Source of the DNA: Allotamlana fucoidanivorans
GTDB taxonomy: Bacteria > Bacteroidota > Bacteroidia > Flavobacteriales > Flavobacteriaceae
Assembly: GCF_045788535.1 (NCBI RefSeq)
Contig: NZ_CP074074.1
Coordinates: forward strand, 620,001-684,000
Reading direction: 5' to 3'
DNA: 64,000 nucleotides
The stretch's first letter is position 1. Each line of letters begins with the position of its first letter. The notes below the pieces were generated by a model. That model was given only the letters and a program-made list of their open reading frames with translations. It was not told the DNA's origin and searched no databases. Made by a program: the position numbers and the translations under genes. This document shows positions 1 to 10,800 of the stretch, one piece after another.

Positions 1-62
1 GAAAACCCATAAAATAAAGGTTGAACTTAAACTAAAGATTCTTCGCTAAGCTCTGCATAACA

Positions 63-2162
63 TTAATTATCAAAATACCAATTGAACAGATCTGTTCTTA
101 CTCCAAAGTTAAACCAAACGGTACTATTATTAAAGGTGTCAACGGTGGTTGCTTCAGGATTAAAATCTCTTACGGTAATATCTGCAAACACTTTTAAGTT
201 GGAGGCTGGATTTACCAAATACCCAGCCTGAAGATTCCCGTTAAATATCTTCACTTTATTACCTTGCCCTACTTCAACTCCTGTATCAAAAGGACGATCA
301 TTATAATCTCTATAAATATCGCCACCATAACTAAAGGTATCATCCGCTGTGTTAAAATCTAATCCTTTAACGCCAAAAATTAATTTGGCATCGGCATACC
401 AACGGTTATAATGATACCTTCCAATTAAAATAGCTTCGCTAAAGTTTGATCCCCACAAATGTGCTTTCGATTCATTACTATGCCCATAATTAAGCAATAT
501 AGTGTTATGAGAGTAGGCATAAGGTCTTACACGGTTATATTCCAATTGAAGCATCAAATTATCTACTTTGAAGGCATCAAAATATTTGATCCCCAACTGA
601 TAACCATATTTATTTTTCCAACTTCGTTCGCCTCCTTTAACATCGCTCAATGAAAACTCATCAAGAACAAACTGGCCATAAATGTTAATCTGGTCATTCC
701 ATTTAAACTTAGCAGTAGCCCCTAACAGGGCATTTCCAGCCCCTTGTCCTGTTTGAAACTCAATAGCCCGGTAAAATATAATAGGATTTAAATAGTTGAC
801 ATCAAAACCACGGTTATTTGCGTTTTCCCAAATTACAGACTCAAAAAAACCAAGATTTAATCGTTTTGAAACATTCCAGCTTAAATAATGGTTAGCTATA
901 TATTTGGTTAAAAAGGCTTTGTCCTGCTCAGCTTCTGGCCTAACATCTTTTAACCACTTCCAGGTATTGGTATATTTAATCTTCCAAAATTTAGTATTGA
1001 TTTTGAAAAAAGGATGCGGACTGGCAACATCACTTAAAACTAAAGAGCGATACCCATCTCCGATAAACGTTTTACCATGGCCAAATTGAAAATTAAAATA
1101 TTTTGATGGTGTGTAAGACAAGTAAGCTTCAGCCACAGGATAGTCATAAGAATTTGTTTTAAATCGTTTTGCAATCCCCCTACCCGGTATAATAGCGGGA
1201 TCAGGCCCAAAGGCTTTCAAGCTTTCAGCGTATCTATTCACATAATCAGCAAATCGGCCCTGACTTTCAAAAAAAGCGGTATAAAAATTAAACCTCTTTC
1301 CTAAACCTCCTTGCACCAATATCCCTCTGGTATTATTATATGTAGTATTGAAATCGGCATCAGAATCTTTTCCCACCTGCAAATCGAAAATGGGATCGAT
1401 AGTAAACCAATAATCCTTTCCCTGTAATTCAACCAAATGCTCGTTCCACAACTTTCTTCCGCCCCAAGATTCCTTATCCTTTTTCAACGTTTCTTTTTCA
1501 GATTTAAAGTCATAATATTCTGAAACCTCTTCATAAATGAACGGTTTTGAAGCGGTATGACTGTTTGTGCCTACTAAATTCATCTGCCTATCAAATCTGG
1601 AATAATCACTATGGGTAAACGGAATATTTAATTGGCTGGTATAGGCTCTATTTTCAAATTTCTGTAAACTGGCAGAAACGCTATCAAACTCTTGCTTGGC
1701 TAATTGCTCTGAATTAGATTGCTGATGTACCTCTTCAAATACCATAGTGGTATTTTGTTGATTGACTAGAGGTATTTTTATGGGTATAGAATACTGTTTG
1801 AATGTTTTGCGTGTGTTATAGGTTGCTGGTTGCACTTCTGGCAACTTGGCAAAAACTCTAGCAACCTCCTTTTTCAGCACATCGTAAACCGTATTAACAT
1901 AAATCACTTTAAAATGCCCTAAGGTATCAACTTCAAAAAGCACCACAACCTCGCCTTTATATTTATCATCTAAAACCTTCTGCGGCACTTTAAAGTGTTC
2001 ATAGATATGATTATAAATTTTAGCATCAAAACAATTTTGAAGGGCGTCTATCCCTACATCTCCACACCCTGGATAAACTGGTGGCTTCTCAGGTAAATAT
2101 TGCTTTTGAGAGAATGCTTGATATTGAACTATAAATAAGAACAGTACTAAGACTTTCTTCAT
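63..2162 (-). CDS. remB: RemB-like gliding-motility outer-membrane protein
   Basis: The protein has 699 residues and a signal peptide ending near residue 19 (AFSQ). Residues 20 to about 135 resemble a TonB C-terminal domain, with a PPVYPGCG motif like the YPGCE motif of the two TonB paralogues upstream. The rest, from about residue 230, is rich in aromatic, alternating beta-strand sequence typical of an outer-membrane barrel of the Wzi/capsule-assembly type. This combination fits the flavobacterial RemB family, which I recall being encoded close to sprA in gliding flavobacteria; sprA is 2.7 kb upstream here. RemB has been linked to gliding motility, but its molecular role is poorly defined. 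The gene follows a terminator and is probably transcribed on its own. The outer-membrane assignment is firm; the RemB name rests on architecture and synteny. Confidence 0.6.
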   Translation of the reverse strand: MKKVLVLFLFIVQYQAFSQKQYLPEKPPVYPGCGDVGIDALQNCFDAKIYNHIYEHFKVPQKVLDDKYKGEVVVLFEVDTLGHFKVIYVNTVYDVLKKEVARVFAKLPEVQPATYNTRKTFKQYSIPIKIPLVNQQNTTMVFEEVHQQSNSEQLAKQEFDSVSASLQKFENRAYTSQLNIPFTHSDYSRFDRQMNLVGTNSHTASKPFIYEEVSEYYDFKSEKETLKKDKESWGGRKLWNEHLVELQGKDYWFTIDPIFDLQVGKDSDADFNTTYNNTRGILVQGGLGKRFNFYTAFFESQGRFADYVNRYAESLKAFGPDPAIIPGRGIAKRFKTNSYDYPVAEAYLSYTPSKYFNFQFGHGKTFIGDGYRSLVLSDVASPHPFFKINTKFWKIKYTNTWKWLKDVRPEAEQDKAFLTKYIANHYLSWNVSKRLNLGFFESVIWENANNRGFDVNYLNPIIFYRAIEFQTGQGAGNALLGATAKFKWNDQINIYGQFVLDEFSLSDVKGGERSWKNKYGYQLGIKYFDAFKVDNLMLQLEYNRVRPYAYSHNTILLNYGHSNESKAHLWGSNFSEAILIGRYHYNRWYADAKLIFGVKGLDFNTADDTFSYGGDIYRDYNDRPFDTGVEVGQGNKVKIFNGNLQAGYLVNPASNLKVFADITVRDFNPEATTVDTFNNSTVWFNFGVRTDLFNWYFDN

Positions 2163-2220
2163 AAGGTGGCGCAGGTTTGATTTGGTTGGAAAGATACTAT
2201 ATTTTTAATAATACCAATAT

Positions 2221-2258
2221 AAAAAAACTGTCATCATCCTAGAATGAAGACAGCTTTT
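2221..2258 (-). terminator. Intrinsic terminator after the second tonB paralogue
   Basis: On the minus strand CTGTC (2249-2253) pairs with GACAG (2228-2232), extended inward by a nearly complementary TTCAT/ATGAT. A run of seven T follows. It lies 26 bases beyond the stop of the TonB gene at 2284. Confidence 0.65.
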
Positions 2259-2283
2259 GAACCTTAAACGTATTTGAACTATT

Positions 2284-3072
2284 TCATTGTACTTCAAACA
2301 CAATGGGCAAATGATAAATAACCCCAACATTTTTATCTCTTTGACTACCTGGTATCATTTGAGGTATAAAATTAATAACCCGCTCTGCTTCTTCATCAAG
2401 TTTTGGATGAGGTGATCTTGTGATGATATCCTCTACGTTTCCGTATTTATTAATTTTGAATTGAACGCTTATTTTTTGCTTACCTGTTAAACCATACTTT
2501 GAAGCAATCTCAGAGCCATCAAACTTCTTCCTTATTAATTTGTTGATTTTATCAGACATGCATTTTTTTCTAGCCTTGTTGTCCTTAGCACTTTCACATC
2601 CAGGATATATTGGTGCATTTTGAATTAGAATAAAAGGAACGTCTTCAGGTTCGCTTGGTTTATCACCAAAATCGGGCAATGCATCAGGATTTAATGCTGG
2701 GGTTGTAATTTTAGGCTCAACCAATGTTTCTTTAAAAAAGTCTTCGGGCACATCATCAATAACTTGTTTAAAATTTTGAGGATGCTTAATAATTTCTACG
2801 GGTTTTGGCTTTTCTATAACAGGGCGTTTCTCTTTAATTATAGGAATATCAACATAAAGAGGGGTTTCCATTTCAAGTGGAGGAGATTCAACTACGCCTT
2901 TAGTTTCAACTTTCATTTCTAACAACCCGAAGGTAGAAAGCAAACAGATTATTACACCAATTTGAAAGTAAAGGGTAGAGTTTTTTTGTAAATTTACTTC
3001 ATGCTTTTGTGCTTTTTTCACGATTTTATCGTTTTGCCGAACGATGTCGTGAGTTTTCCTTTGATTACTCAT
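2284..3072 (-). CDS. TonB-family energy transducer (paralogue 2)
   Basis: The protein has 262 residues. It has a charged N-terminus, a single membrane helix at about residues 34-52, a linker rich in Pro, Lys and Glu, and a C-terminal TonB domain from about residue 145. The TonB domain carries PIYPGCE, the motif common in Bacteroidota TonB proteins, and ends in LPIVFEVQ. TonB proteins sit in the inner membrane, use the proton motive force through ExbB/ExbD, and energise outer-membrane receptors. The C-terminal half closely resembles that of the neighbour at 3209-3928, so the pair arose by duplication, but a terminator between them indicates separate transcription. No exbB/exbD pair is adjacent. 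The family is clear; the receptor served is unknown. Confidence 0.85.
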   Translation of the reverse strand: MSNQRKTHDIVRQNDKIVKKAQKHEVNLQKNSTLYFQIGVIICLLSTFGLLEMKVETKGVVESPPLEMETPLYVDIPIIKEKRPVIEKPKPVEIIKHPQNFKQVIDDVPEDFFKETLVEPKITTPALNPDALPDFGDKPSEPEDVPFILIQNAPIYPGCESAKDNKARKKCMSDKINKLIRKKFDGSEIASKYGLTGKQKISVQFKINKYGNVEDIITRSPHPKLDEEAERVINFIPQMIPGSQRDKNVGVIYHLPIVFEVQ

Positions 3073-3130
3073 AATAATTATAGTTTTGATGTTAATATTA
3101 TGATAAAATCACAATAAGCATACCAAAAAG

Positions 3131-3160
3131 AAATCCCGTTACATGGCTGTAACGGGATTT
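3131..3160 (-). terminator. Strong intrinsic terminator between the tonB paralogues
   Basis: A perfect 13-bp stem (AAATCCCGTTACA at 3131-3143, complement at 3148-3160) encloses a TGGC loop. Read on the minus strand it is followed by TTTCTTTTT. It ends the transcript of the TonB gene at 3209-3928. Confidence 0.85.
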
Positions 3161-3208
3161 TATATAATTTACTTAGAAAACTTCTAAACTTGTGTGCTTT
3201 TAAGACAA

Positions 3209-3928
3209 CTAGTCTTGTACTTGAAAAATAATTGGCAAAGAATAAGGAACATTCACTGGCTTACCACGTTGCTTACCTGGTTTCATTTTAGGTAACATAC
3301 CAATAACACGTGCCGCTTCTTTTTCTAAACCTGGGTGTGGTGCTCTTGCTCTAATTCCTGTGATAGATCCTGTTTTGTCAATTTTAAAAATCACATTAAT
3401 ACGTTGTCTTCCTGACAATCCGAGCTCTGAAGCTAACTCTGTATTAAACTTTTTATTTACAAATTGAGAAATCTTCTTTGACATACAGTCTCTTTTCTCT
3501 TGGTTACTTCCTTTTTCACAACCAGGGAAAATAGGTACATTTTCAATTACTGAGAATGGCACATCAATATCTTCTTCTACTTCTACAACCTCAACCTCTT
3601 CTACTTCAACAATTTCAGTTTCCTGATCTACCTCAGTAGACTCAATAACGGTTTCTTCAACCTCAACCTCATCTTCTACAATTTCTATTACCTCTGGAGC
3701 TGCTGGCGGTGGCGGTGGCGGTGGCGGTGTTTGTATTTGTTCTGTTAATGGAATTTCCTCTTCCAGTTCTTCTTCCATACTCACCATCCCGATATCAATA
3801 TCTTCCTTGTCGTATGTTTTATAATTAATTGCAAAGTTCGTTATGAATAGCATTAACGCTAAACCAATAGCAAAGTAAAGTGAACTGTTACGTCCTACAT
3901 TAGCTTTAGGATTTTTTTTAGGTTCCAT
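3209..3928 (-). CDS. TonB-family energy transducer (paralogue 1)
   Basis: The protein has 239 residues, a membrane helix at about residues 16-33, a run of eight prolines, and an unusually acidic linker rich in Glu-Val pairs at about residues 77-125. The C-terminal TonB domain contains PIFPGCEKG and ends LPIIFQVQD. The proline run is encoded by a GGC/GGT hexanucleotide-type repeat near 3708-3727, which could be slippage-prone. The predicted role is coupling the inner-membrane proton motive force to TonB-dependent outer-membrane receptors. The acidic linker differs from the Lys-Pro/Glu-Pro rod of enterobacterial TonB. It is followed by its own terminator. Family assignment is secure; partners are unknown. 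Confidence 0.87.
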   Translation of the reverse strand: MEPKKNPKANVGRNSSLYFAIGLALMLFITNFAINYKTYDKEDIDIGMVSMEEELEEEIPLTEQIQTPPPPPPPPAAPEVIEIVEDEVEVEETVIESTEVDQETEIVEVEEVEVVEVEEDIDVPFSVIENVPIFPGCEKGSNQEKRDCMSKKISQFVNKKFNTELASELGLSGRQRINVIFKIDKTGSITGIRARAPHPGLEKEAARVIGMLPKMKPGKQRGKPVNVPYSLPIIFQVQD

Positions 3929-3987
3929 AATTTGTGTTTTTCAAGATTGCTAAAATAACATTTTATTTGCCAAAAAAACAAGAGTTT

Positions 3988-4401
3988 CTATGAGTTTTTG
4001 ACCTGTACTTTATTTTTTAAACTAAGTATTCCCGACATGAGTAAAACACCAAAAGTATTCGCTACAATATCGTAACCATCAAGTGCCCTATATTCGGTGA
4101 GCACCTTTTGTAATACCTCAATAATTATACCAAAACCTACAGAAAATATTGCTGCATACCTCAGCGCTACTTTTTTCCTATAATTATTAGAAAAAACACC
4201 AAACCATAACAAAGTTAGCAACCCATAGGCTAAAAAGTGAAATATTTTATCTGCAAAAGAAATTCCTGCGTCGGGGAGGTTATCTATTCTGATTAAACTA
4301 ACTGTAGCTAAAAAACCGGTATAGCCTAAGGCAGCAAATAAAATAACTTTTTTACGCACCAATAAGGTTTTTATAATCGTCGGCAGATAGTAATCCTTCA
4401 A
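3988..4401 (-). CDS. VanZ-like membrane protein
   Basis: The protein has 137 residues and about four hydrophobic helices. The segment DKIFHFLAYGLLTLLWFG and the later EVLQKVLTEYRALDGYDIVANTFGVLLM match the VanZ/YcfA-type membrane family. That family takes its name from a teicoplanin-resistance protein, but most members have no known function. The chosen ATG lies inside the 3' end of gcvH, an overlap of 50 bases; a GTG at 4359 (residue 15) is an alternative start that would reduce the overlap to a few bases. The overlap suggests translational coupling with gcvH. Confidence 0.75.
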   Translation of the reverse strand: MKDYYLPTIIKTLLVRKKVILFAALGYTGFLATVSLIRIDNLPDAGISFADKIFHFLAYGLLTLLWFGVFSNNYRKKVALRYAAIFSVGFGIIIEVLQKVLTEYRALDGYDIVANTFGVLLMSGILSLKNKVQVKNS

Positions 4402-4732
4402 TTTGTGAAAGGTCTGAACACTTAATTTTTATCATCCAACCATCACCATAAGGATCTGTATTTACTTGCTCAGGTTCATCTTCTAAGCCTTCATTAAATT
4501 CCATGATTTCACCTGAAAGTGGCAAAAATAAATCAGAAACTGTTTTTACGGCTTCTACTGTTCCAAAAACTTCATCAGCATCTAAAGTTTCATCAAGGGT
4601 TTCTACTTCCACATAAACAATATCACCTAATTCACTTTGTGCAAAATCTGTAATACCTACGGTTGCAATATCACCCTCTATTTTTACCCACTCATGGTCT
4701 TTAGTATACTTTAATTCTGATGGAATGTTCAT
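4352..4732 (-). CDS. gcvH: Glycine cleavage system H protein
   Basis: The protein is the lipoyl carrier of the glycine cleavage complex, moving the aminomethyl group between the P, T and L proteins in the cytoplasm. From the start chosen here it has 126 residues and begins MNIPSELKYTKDHEW, as H proteins usually do. The open frame continues 17 codons upstream, but that extension has no family resemblance and runs into the promoter. The lipoylated lysine is K63 in GTVEAVKTVSD. The other glycine cleavage genes are not in this window. gcvH lies directly downstream of sprA and has its own well-formed promoter. Confidence 0.95.
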   Translation of the reverse strand: MNIPSELKYTKDHEWVKIEGDIATVGITDFAQSELGDIVYVEVETLDETLDADEVFGTVEAVKTVSDLFLPLSGEIMEFNEGLEDEPEQVNTDPYGDGWMIKIKCSDLSQIEGLLSADDYKNLIGA

Positions 4733-4760
4733 ATTAATACTTTTAAAAATCGTTAATGCA

Positions 4761-4790
4761 CAAATGTATTTATTCAGAAACAAATATCAA
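4761..4790 (-). promoter_or_regulatory. Promoter of gcvH
   Basis: On the minus strand TACATTTG (4761-4768), a perfect TAnnTTTG -7 box, lies 19 bases after a TTG -33 element (4788-4790). The start site would fall about 25 bases before the gcvH ATG at 4732. This supports the shorter gcvH start. Confidence 0.65.
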
Positions 4791-4886
4791 ATATATAATT
4801 TACTAAAATAAAGCGCATATGTATACAATTTAAATGTATAAGACAGAAAACACTTCACTTTTATAACACAATGCGCTACATCCTAT

Positions 4887-7800
4887 TTAGTTTCCGAAGT
4901 TATAACGAATAGTAACTCCTGAACGTATAGTAGTTTGAGGGAATGCCGTTGATATGGCATATTCAGAAAACGTATAATCAAAATAAAAAATACCTGTTAA
5001 ATTTTTACTGAAGGCATAATCGGCAGAATACTTAACACCCCAAATGGTTTGCCCTGATGTTATTTGGTTATTATCTAAATCTAAATACCTTACAATTGTT
5101 TTGTTATCACGTACAGACACGTCGGCCTTCATATTCAAATCGCTAACAATACGCTTTTGCGGCCCAGCCAGCTTTGATCGAATACGTAAATCTTTTATTC
5201 TATAACCCAAACCAAGTATAAATTCGTTTCCTTTAACTTCTGTCATTAAATTATTATCAAAACTTAACGATAGCAACCTATCCTTTTTAACCTCTGCTAA
5301 AATTTTGATAGAATTTTTCATTTCAAAATCAAGACGCACCAAAGGACTAAACATTTCTGTTAGGTTCACATTACTGTAAAGCGTTTTATTCTTGTAATTA
5401 CCAGCCTGATCTAATGCCTCCTGTGGTTGATCGGGATAAGGTAACCCAGGAACAGGTTGCTCATTAGCATCAGGATCGAGATTTAAATTAAGATTGGTTG
5501 TGAATTGGTTGATATTATAACTGGAACGATATCCATGTGTTACTGAAAACCGTCGGAAATGGTTCTTAAACCAAGTAAACTTCATAAAACCTGTATACTT
5601 TAAATCCCAATTAGGAATGGGAACATCTCGAAGCGCTCTTGTTTTAACCTTATTTGCATCCTGACCTTGATAGGCTGCTAAAAATGAAGGCAGCAGTACT
5701 TTCTGATTGTTTTTACCAAACCCAAGTGGATAACCTTCTTGATCTCTCCCATAATTATCAGTGCCGTAAAAATCACGGGCCAGTCGTTCTGCCACTTTAA
5801 GCCTGTTAGATCTAAATTCAGTGAATGCCTTTGAAGATACTTGATCACTCTTTTCAAACGCCGTTGCAATCATGATACTTGAAATACTAAAATTACCAAA
5901 GGTATTTGGTGTTAAAGATTGGTATTGCAAAGTACCACCAAGGTTGTCTACGCGATAATTTTCGGCATAGTTTTTATAATAAGTTCGGTTACCTACAACA
6001 TCTATTTTTAAATCTCTGACAGGTTGCAAGCTTGCAGATAAATCAATTTGCTGTGTATGTGTGGTTGTATACTGTTGATTGAATTCAGGAAAAACAGTTA
6101 ACCATCCCCGTTTGGCTGCTGCATATCTTATATCACTTTGGCTACCAAATGTAAATCCGACAGTTGGTTTTAAGGTACCTATAAATCCAGGTGTTTGCAT
6201 ATAACCAGGTAAAAACGTACCGTTGTTTTCTGAATAATTTGCTTGTATTCTTTTAATACTGGTTAAAATATCTATTCCTGCATTTAGTAATTTTCTACCG
6301 CCTTGTCCCTTTGACTTTGATGGCTTGGCTTGATTAGCGTTAGCTCCTGGAGGGCCACCAGCAGCATTTCTACTACGCACTCTGGTTACAGGCTTTTTGG
6401 TTAAACCAATGTATTTATACAAACGGTTCATATCTAATGAGGTATTCAAATTATGAACATTTGAATTCTGAACCGTATTTCCTAAATCATAACTTGTTCC
6501 ATTAAGCTCAACATTACCAAATAAATCAGACCCTTTTTGCCATTGAAACGTACCATTGTACTGATAGGTGGCATCAACAAAACTAAACATTGGAATCTTA
6601 TTCAGTGGTATTTGATAAGTTAAACCCAAATTTTGACTTTGCCTATTTGGATCTCCAAAATCAAGTATACCATCCCAAACATCAAGATTTTCATCTTGTT
6701 CTCCAGCGATTAAGTCATTATTCTTAAAATAGTTTCTTACAATATTATTGTTGGCCGCTGTAAAATTAAGCTGCAAAGACTTTGTTAGGTTATAATTGAT
6801 GGTATACTGAAAATCAAAAGTGTAATTTCTTCTAAATAATTCTTCTATGGCAATGTTTTCACCTGTTAAATCAACTTCTCTAAACTTTTGTCTGTTAAAT
6901 TGTCTGTTTAAGTCTGTATTAACTGTAAAACTTGTAGGCAAGGGATTAAAGTTAAAATCTTTTAAAATCTTCCAGTACTTACCTATAAATAATGAATCAT
7001 TCTTTTTAAAGGGTTCTACTGATTTTGAATTAAAATTATGGGCATAATTAGCTCCCAGTCTCAGCATTTTATTCTCCGACTTTTCTATTTCAAAATCTCT
7101 GTGCTCTACTTTATTAAACGAATAGTTTAATGTAAAATTCTCAACATCATAAAAACGTGGCTTCTTATCTGTTGTTCTAATTTTTCTAACCCCTATAAAA
7201 TTAATGCTTTGTCTTTTGGTATAATCTTCAGATTGTTGACGAATGACTTCTTTTTCTTCCCTGGAATTTGCTGCATCTAATCTAGAATTGAGGGTTAAAT
7301 CTTTATAGAACTGGTCGTATTTTGGTGTTATTAGTTCCTCGCTTTGTCCATAATTAAAAGGCACCTGAACCCCCCATTTTTTGGGTAACAACTGTCCTAC
7401 ATTTACATTAGTTACCACATCATATTGTTGTACATCTTCTAGACTACGCTGGCTTGGCCCTTGTTCTAAAGACCCAAAACCAGAAGTACTTTGTCTGCCG
7501 GTTGCACTCACGTTTGCAAAATCAGCCACATTAGAATCCATACTTACCACAGCAGCCCATCCGCCTTCATTGTCTAAATCAGATAATCGTAATTCATTAA
7601 ACCAAACTTCGGCACACAGCTCATCTCCTGTAGTTGCATTTTTAACCCCTACCATTAAAGATCTTATATCGCCATAGTTAGGATTTCCTTTTATAGCCAC
7701 ACGATGCTGCCCTAGAACATAGCCTGAATATGGATTACTTACCTCAACAATATCACCGTCAATAACATCATAAAACGTTGGGTCTTCATTACCCAAGGTC

Positions 7801-10800
7801 ATATCTGAAATGCCTTGTGCTTTAATTTTGCCTAAAATTTCTATTGGCAGATTGATTTCATTATTTGTAGGCCACAATCCATCTCTTGTGGTTGATGTGG
7901 ATACTTGAAGAGGAAGCTCTATTTGATAGAAGTTATCTACTAAATCATTACCCATTCTAATAAATCCAACCAAATCCTTATCACCAAGACCTCCCATGGC
8001 TTTATCTTGATCTTCGGCATGCATAAACATGCGCATCTTTTTATACTGACGCATGTCTATATTAATGTTTTTGAAAACGCCCCTAGAATCTTCGGGTTCT
8101 AGTCCACAAACTTTCACCACTAATGACTGTTCGTTTTGCCTTACTACGGTATTATTATTAAACAATCGTTCTGGCTCAATACCTGGTGGACTTTGATAAC
8201 GGCCATCATTTTCAAGTGTACCTATAATTCCTACCGTAAATTCGGTTTGCGGATCATCAGGATCTGGATCGTTCTTATCTAGTGGTAAAGTGAAACGTCT
8301 CCAATCACTTCTTACCAAATCTAAAGTTCCAAACCTAAAGACTGTTGGCTCTTGAAACTCTTTTAAATAAATTCTTGCAAATCTTACCGATCTTAAATCT
8401 GTAATTCCGCCTACTTCTTTTACATGAGGACCTTCAACGGGAATTCTAAACTGATACCAACGTACTTTTTGGGCAACATCTCCGTTTGGCAATTGCCTGT
8501 CTCTTTCCTTAAAATCTCTTAAGAACTTTTTTAACGGGTTAGTTTCTGGAAGATTCTCAAAATCGGATTGTGATGTAGGCAAGTTTTGCCGCGTTAATTC
8601 TAACTCATATTCAAAATAACTATCAATAGTGTTCATGGTATTATCACGATTGATATCTTCCACATCCGGTTGTGTATTAGCGCCTCGGTCTGTATTTGAA
8701 AACGAATCTGGCGTATTTCCTTGCACGCCGTTATATCGTTTATACCGCTCAAAAATATCACCTTCTGCATTTAAAAAATAGGCATAATTATCATTAGCGG
8801 GATCATCTAGAGAGGCATAGTTTGGATCTAGACCGTTCTCTGTTATAAAGTCCCTTTCAGCCTGATCATTATAGCCATCATAACCAACATCTTGATTAAT
8901 GCGTTCTTGACCTTCAGAATCAAAGGCATAAATTAACGATTGATTTTGTGGGGTTACGGTTCCCCAACTGGTAGGTGTTAATAAAGAAATATCACCATCT
9001 TTTGGCAATCCGTTTTCATATAACTTCTTACCATCCTTTATAATATCTTCAGAAATATTTCCCAAATTAAATACCAGCTTTCCTCCAGGGTTATTTGGGT
9101 TTCCTTGAAACGGATCTTGCACCCAAAAATCGATATACTCTACATTTTGCTGTTCAAAATCTGTTGATGTGATTTGTCTGGTAATACCCGCCCAACTCTC
9201 TGCGGGGTTGGGAATAGTGCCATTTGCTGCATTGGGATCAAAATTATATGGTCCTCGCTCATTAGGGTAGTAAGCCAAATCTAGCGTGAACAACACGGAT
9301 GTTTGCCCTTGTACTAAATCACGATCTGGAAATAATTCATTGATAAAAACACGACTGGTATAAAGCCCTGATAAGTCATCATCTGAAATACCTGTTGGCC
9401 TTTGGCTGCTATAAAAAATAGGATCAATAGAATACCAATTTAACATCGCTCTCTGGTAGCCATTCTGAATGCCATTTTCATCTTCATTCGGGTTACTAGG
9501 TACGTTCAAGTCTAAAGGTCTACTTGATAAAAACCACGATAGTTGCGATTTTAAATCAATACCATTTTGTGAGCCTTCAAAATCGTCAATATAAGACGTG
9601 GCTTCTCCATTTAAATTGGTTCCTTTTGGTGCTCCGGGGGCTAAATAAGCAAATTCTCCTCTAAGCGAAAGATTAGATTCTACATCGGTATCAATATTAG
9701 GAAGTTTATTAACTAATCTAGTAAGGAAAGGCACTTTAGTAGCATAGTTACCATTAATTCCAAAAATAGAATTATTAATAGACTCGGTTCCATAGTTTGC
9801 CTTTTGCGTTATGGGTCGCTCATTCAGATTAAGCAGTGTTCCTCCTAAGACAAAATTTTCATTGAACTTATGCTCAATATTTACGCCTGTAAAGCGTCTT
9901 GTTTGTTGCCCAAAAACAGCATTATTCTCGGTGGATACTTCAATAGGTGTATTTGAGGCTTTTAAAGCTTCATCTAAAATTTGAACACGTCCCAACTGAT
10001 AGTTTACCGTATAATCGATTCCTTCAACAAGCACGCGCCCACCAGCCGTTACCCTTACAGAACCACGAGGCACATTGAAAGACCCTATTGGAATACCATC
10101 TCCACCAGACGCTTTATACCTTCCCTTTAGTTTAAACTTATTTTTTTCAACCTCCTCGAGTGCCGCTGTTTTTGTACTCTTGTACAGTACATCATATACA
10201 TATTTAGCTTGATCTGGGTTAAAAGAAGTTATATCTTCATAATTACCACCTCCCAAAACATTAAATAAATACTCACCAAAAGGCTCTGCACTAGTGAATA
10301 CAATTTTTCCGTTTTGAGGAATTACCGTAATACCTGGAACAAAATCAAAAAAACCATCCCCACGTGTTTGTGGGTCATTATTAAAATTCAATTTATCTAA
10401 GTTGAATACACGCAGTAAAGGTACATTTTGAAGTAAATCCTTTTCATTTGTACCTCCCGATACAGGATTACCATTAATATCTAAATCAAATTGATCTCCT
10501 ACAGGTTTTATGAAATTTAATGGAGATGCCTCGTTATAGAATATATTCAGTTTGAAATCATCTTGACTTAAATTATAAGCTCCCGTATCATAAATGTTTT
10601 TCATCATTAAATCCCACACAGGTAAGGTAACGCTGGTCACACTGCTCTTTAGCATTTTAAGCACTAGGTTGGTGTTAACCACGTTGATTACATTACCATC
10701 AGGATTGGTTTCAACATTGGTAGCATCAATACCATCATTAGCAAATTCACCTACTTGATATACTTTTCCGCCAAGCGTATATTGAAAAGCCACGGCCAAC

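Noticed and set aside
4733..4783. Upstream extension of gcvH by 17 codons
   Set aside because: The extension overlaps the -7 promoter box and is unlike H proteins, which begin at MNIPSELKY.
4812..4877. AGCGCAT...ATGCGCT inverted repeat between sprA and gcvH as a terminator
   Set aside because: The arms are seven bases and more than 50 bases apart, with no T-tract, so chance pairing is as likely.
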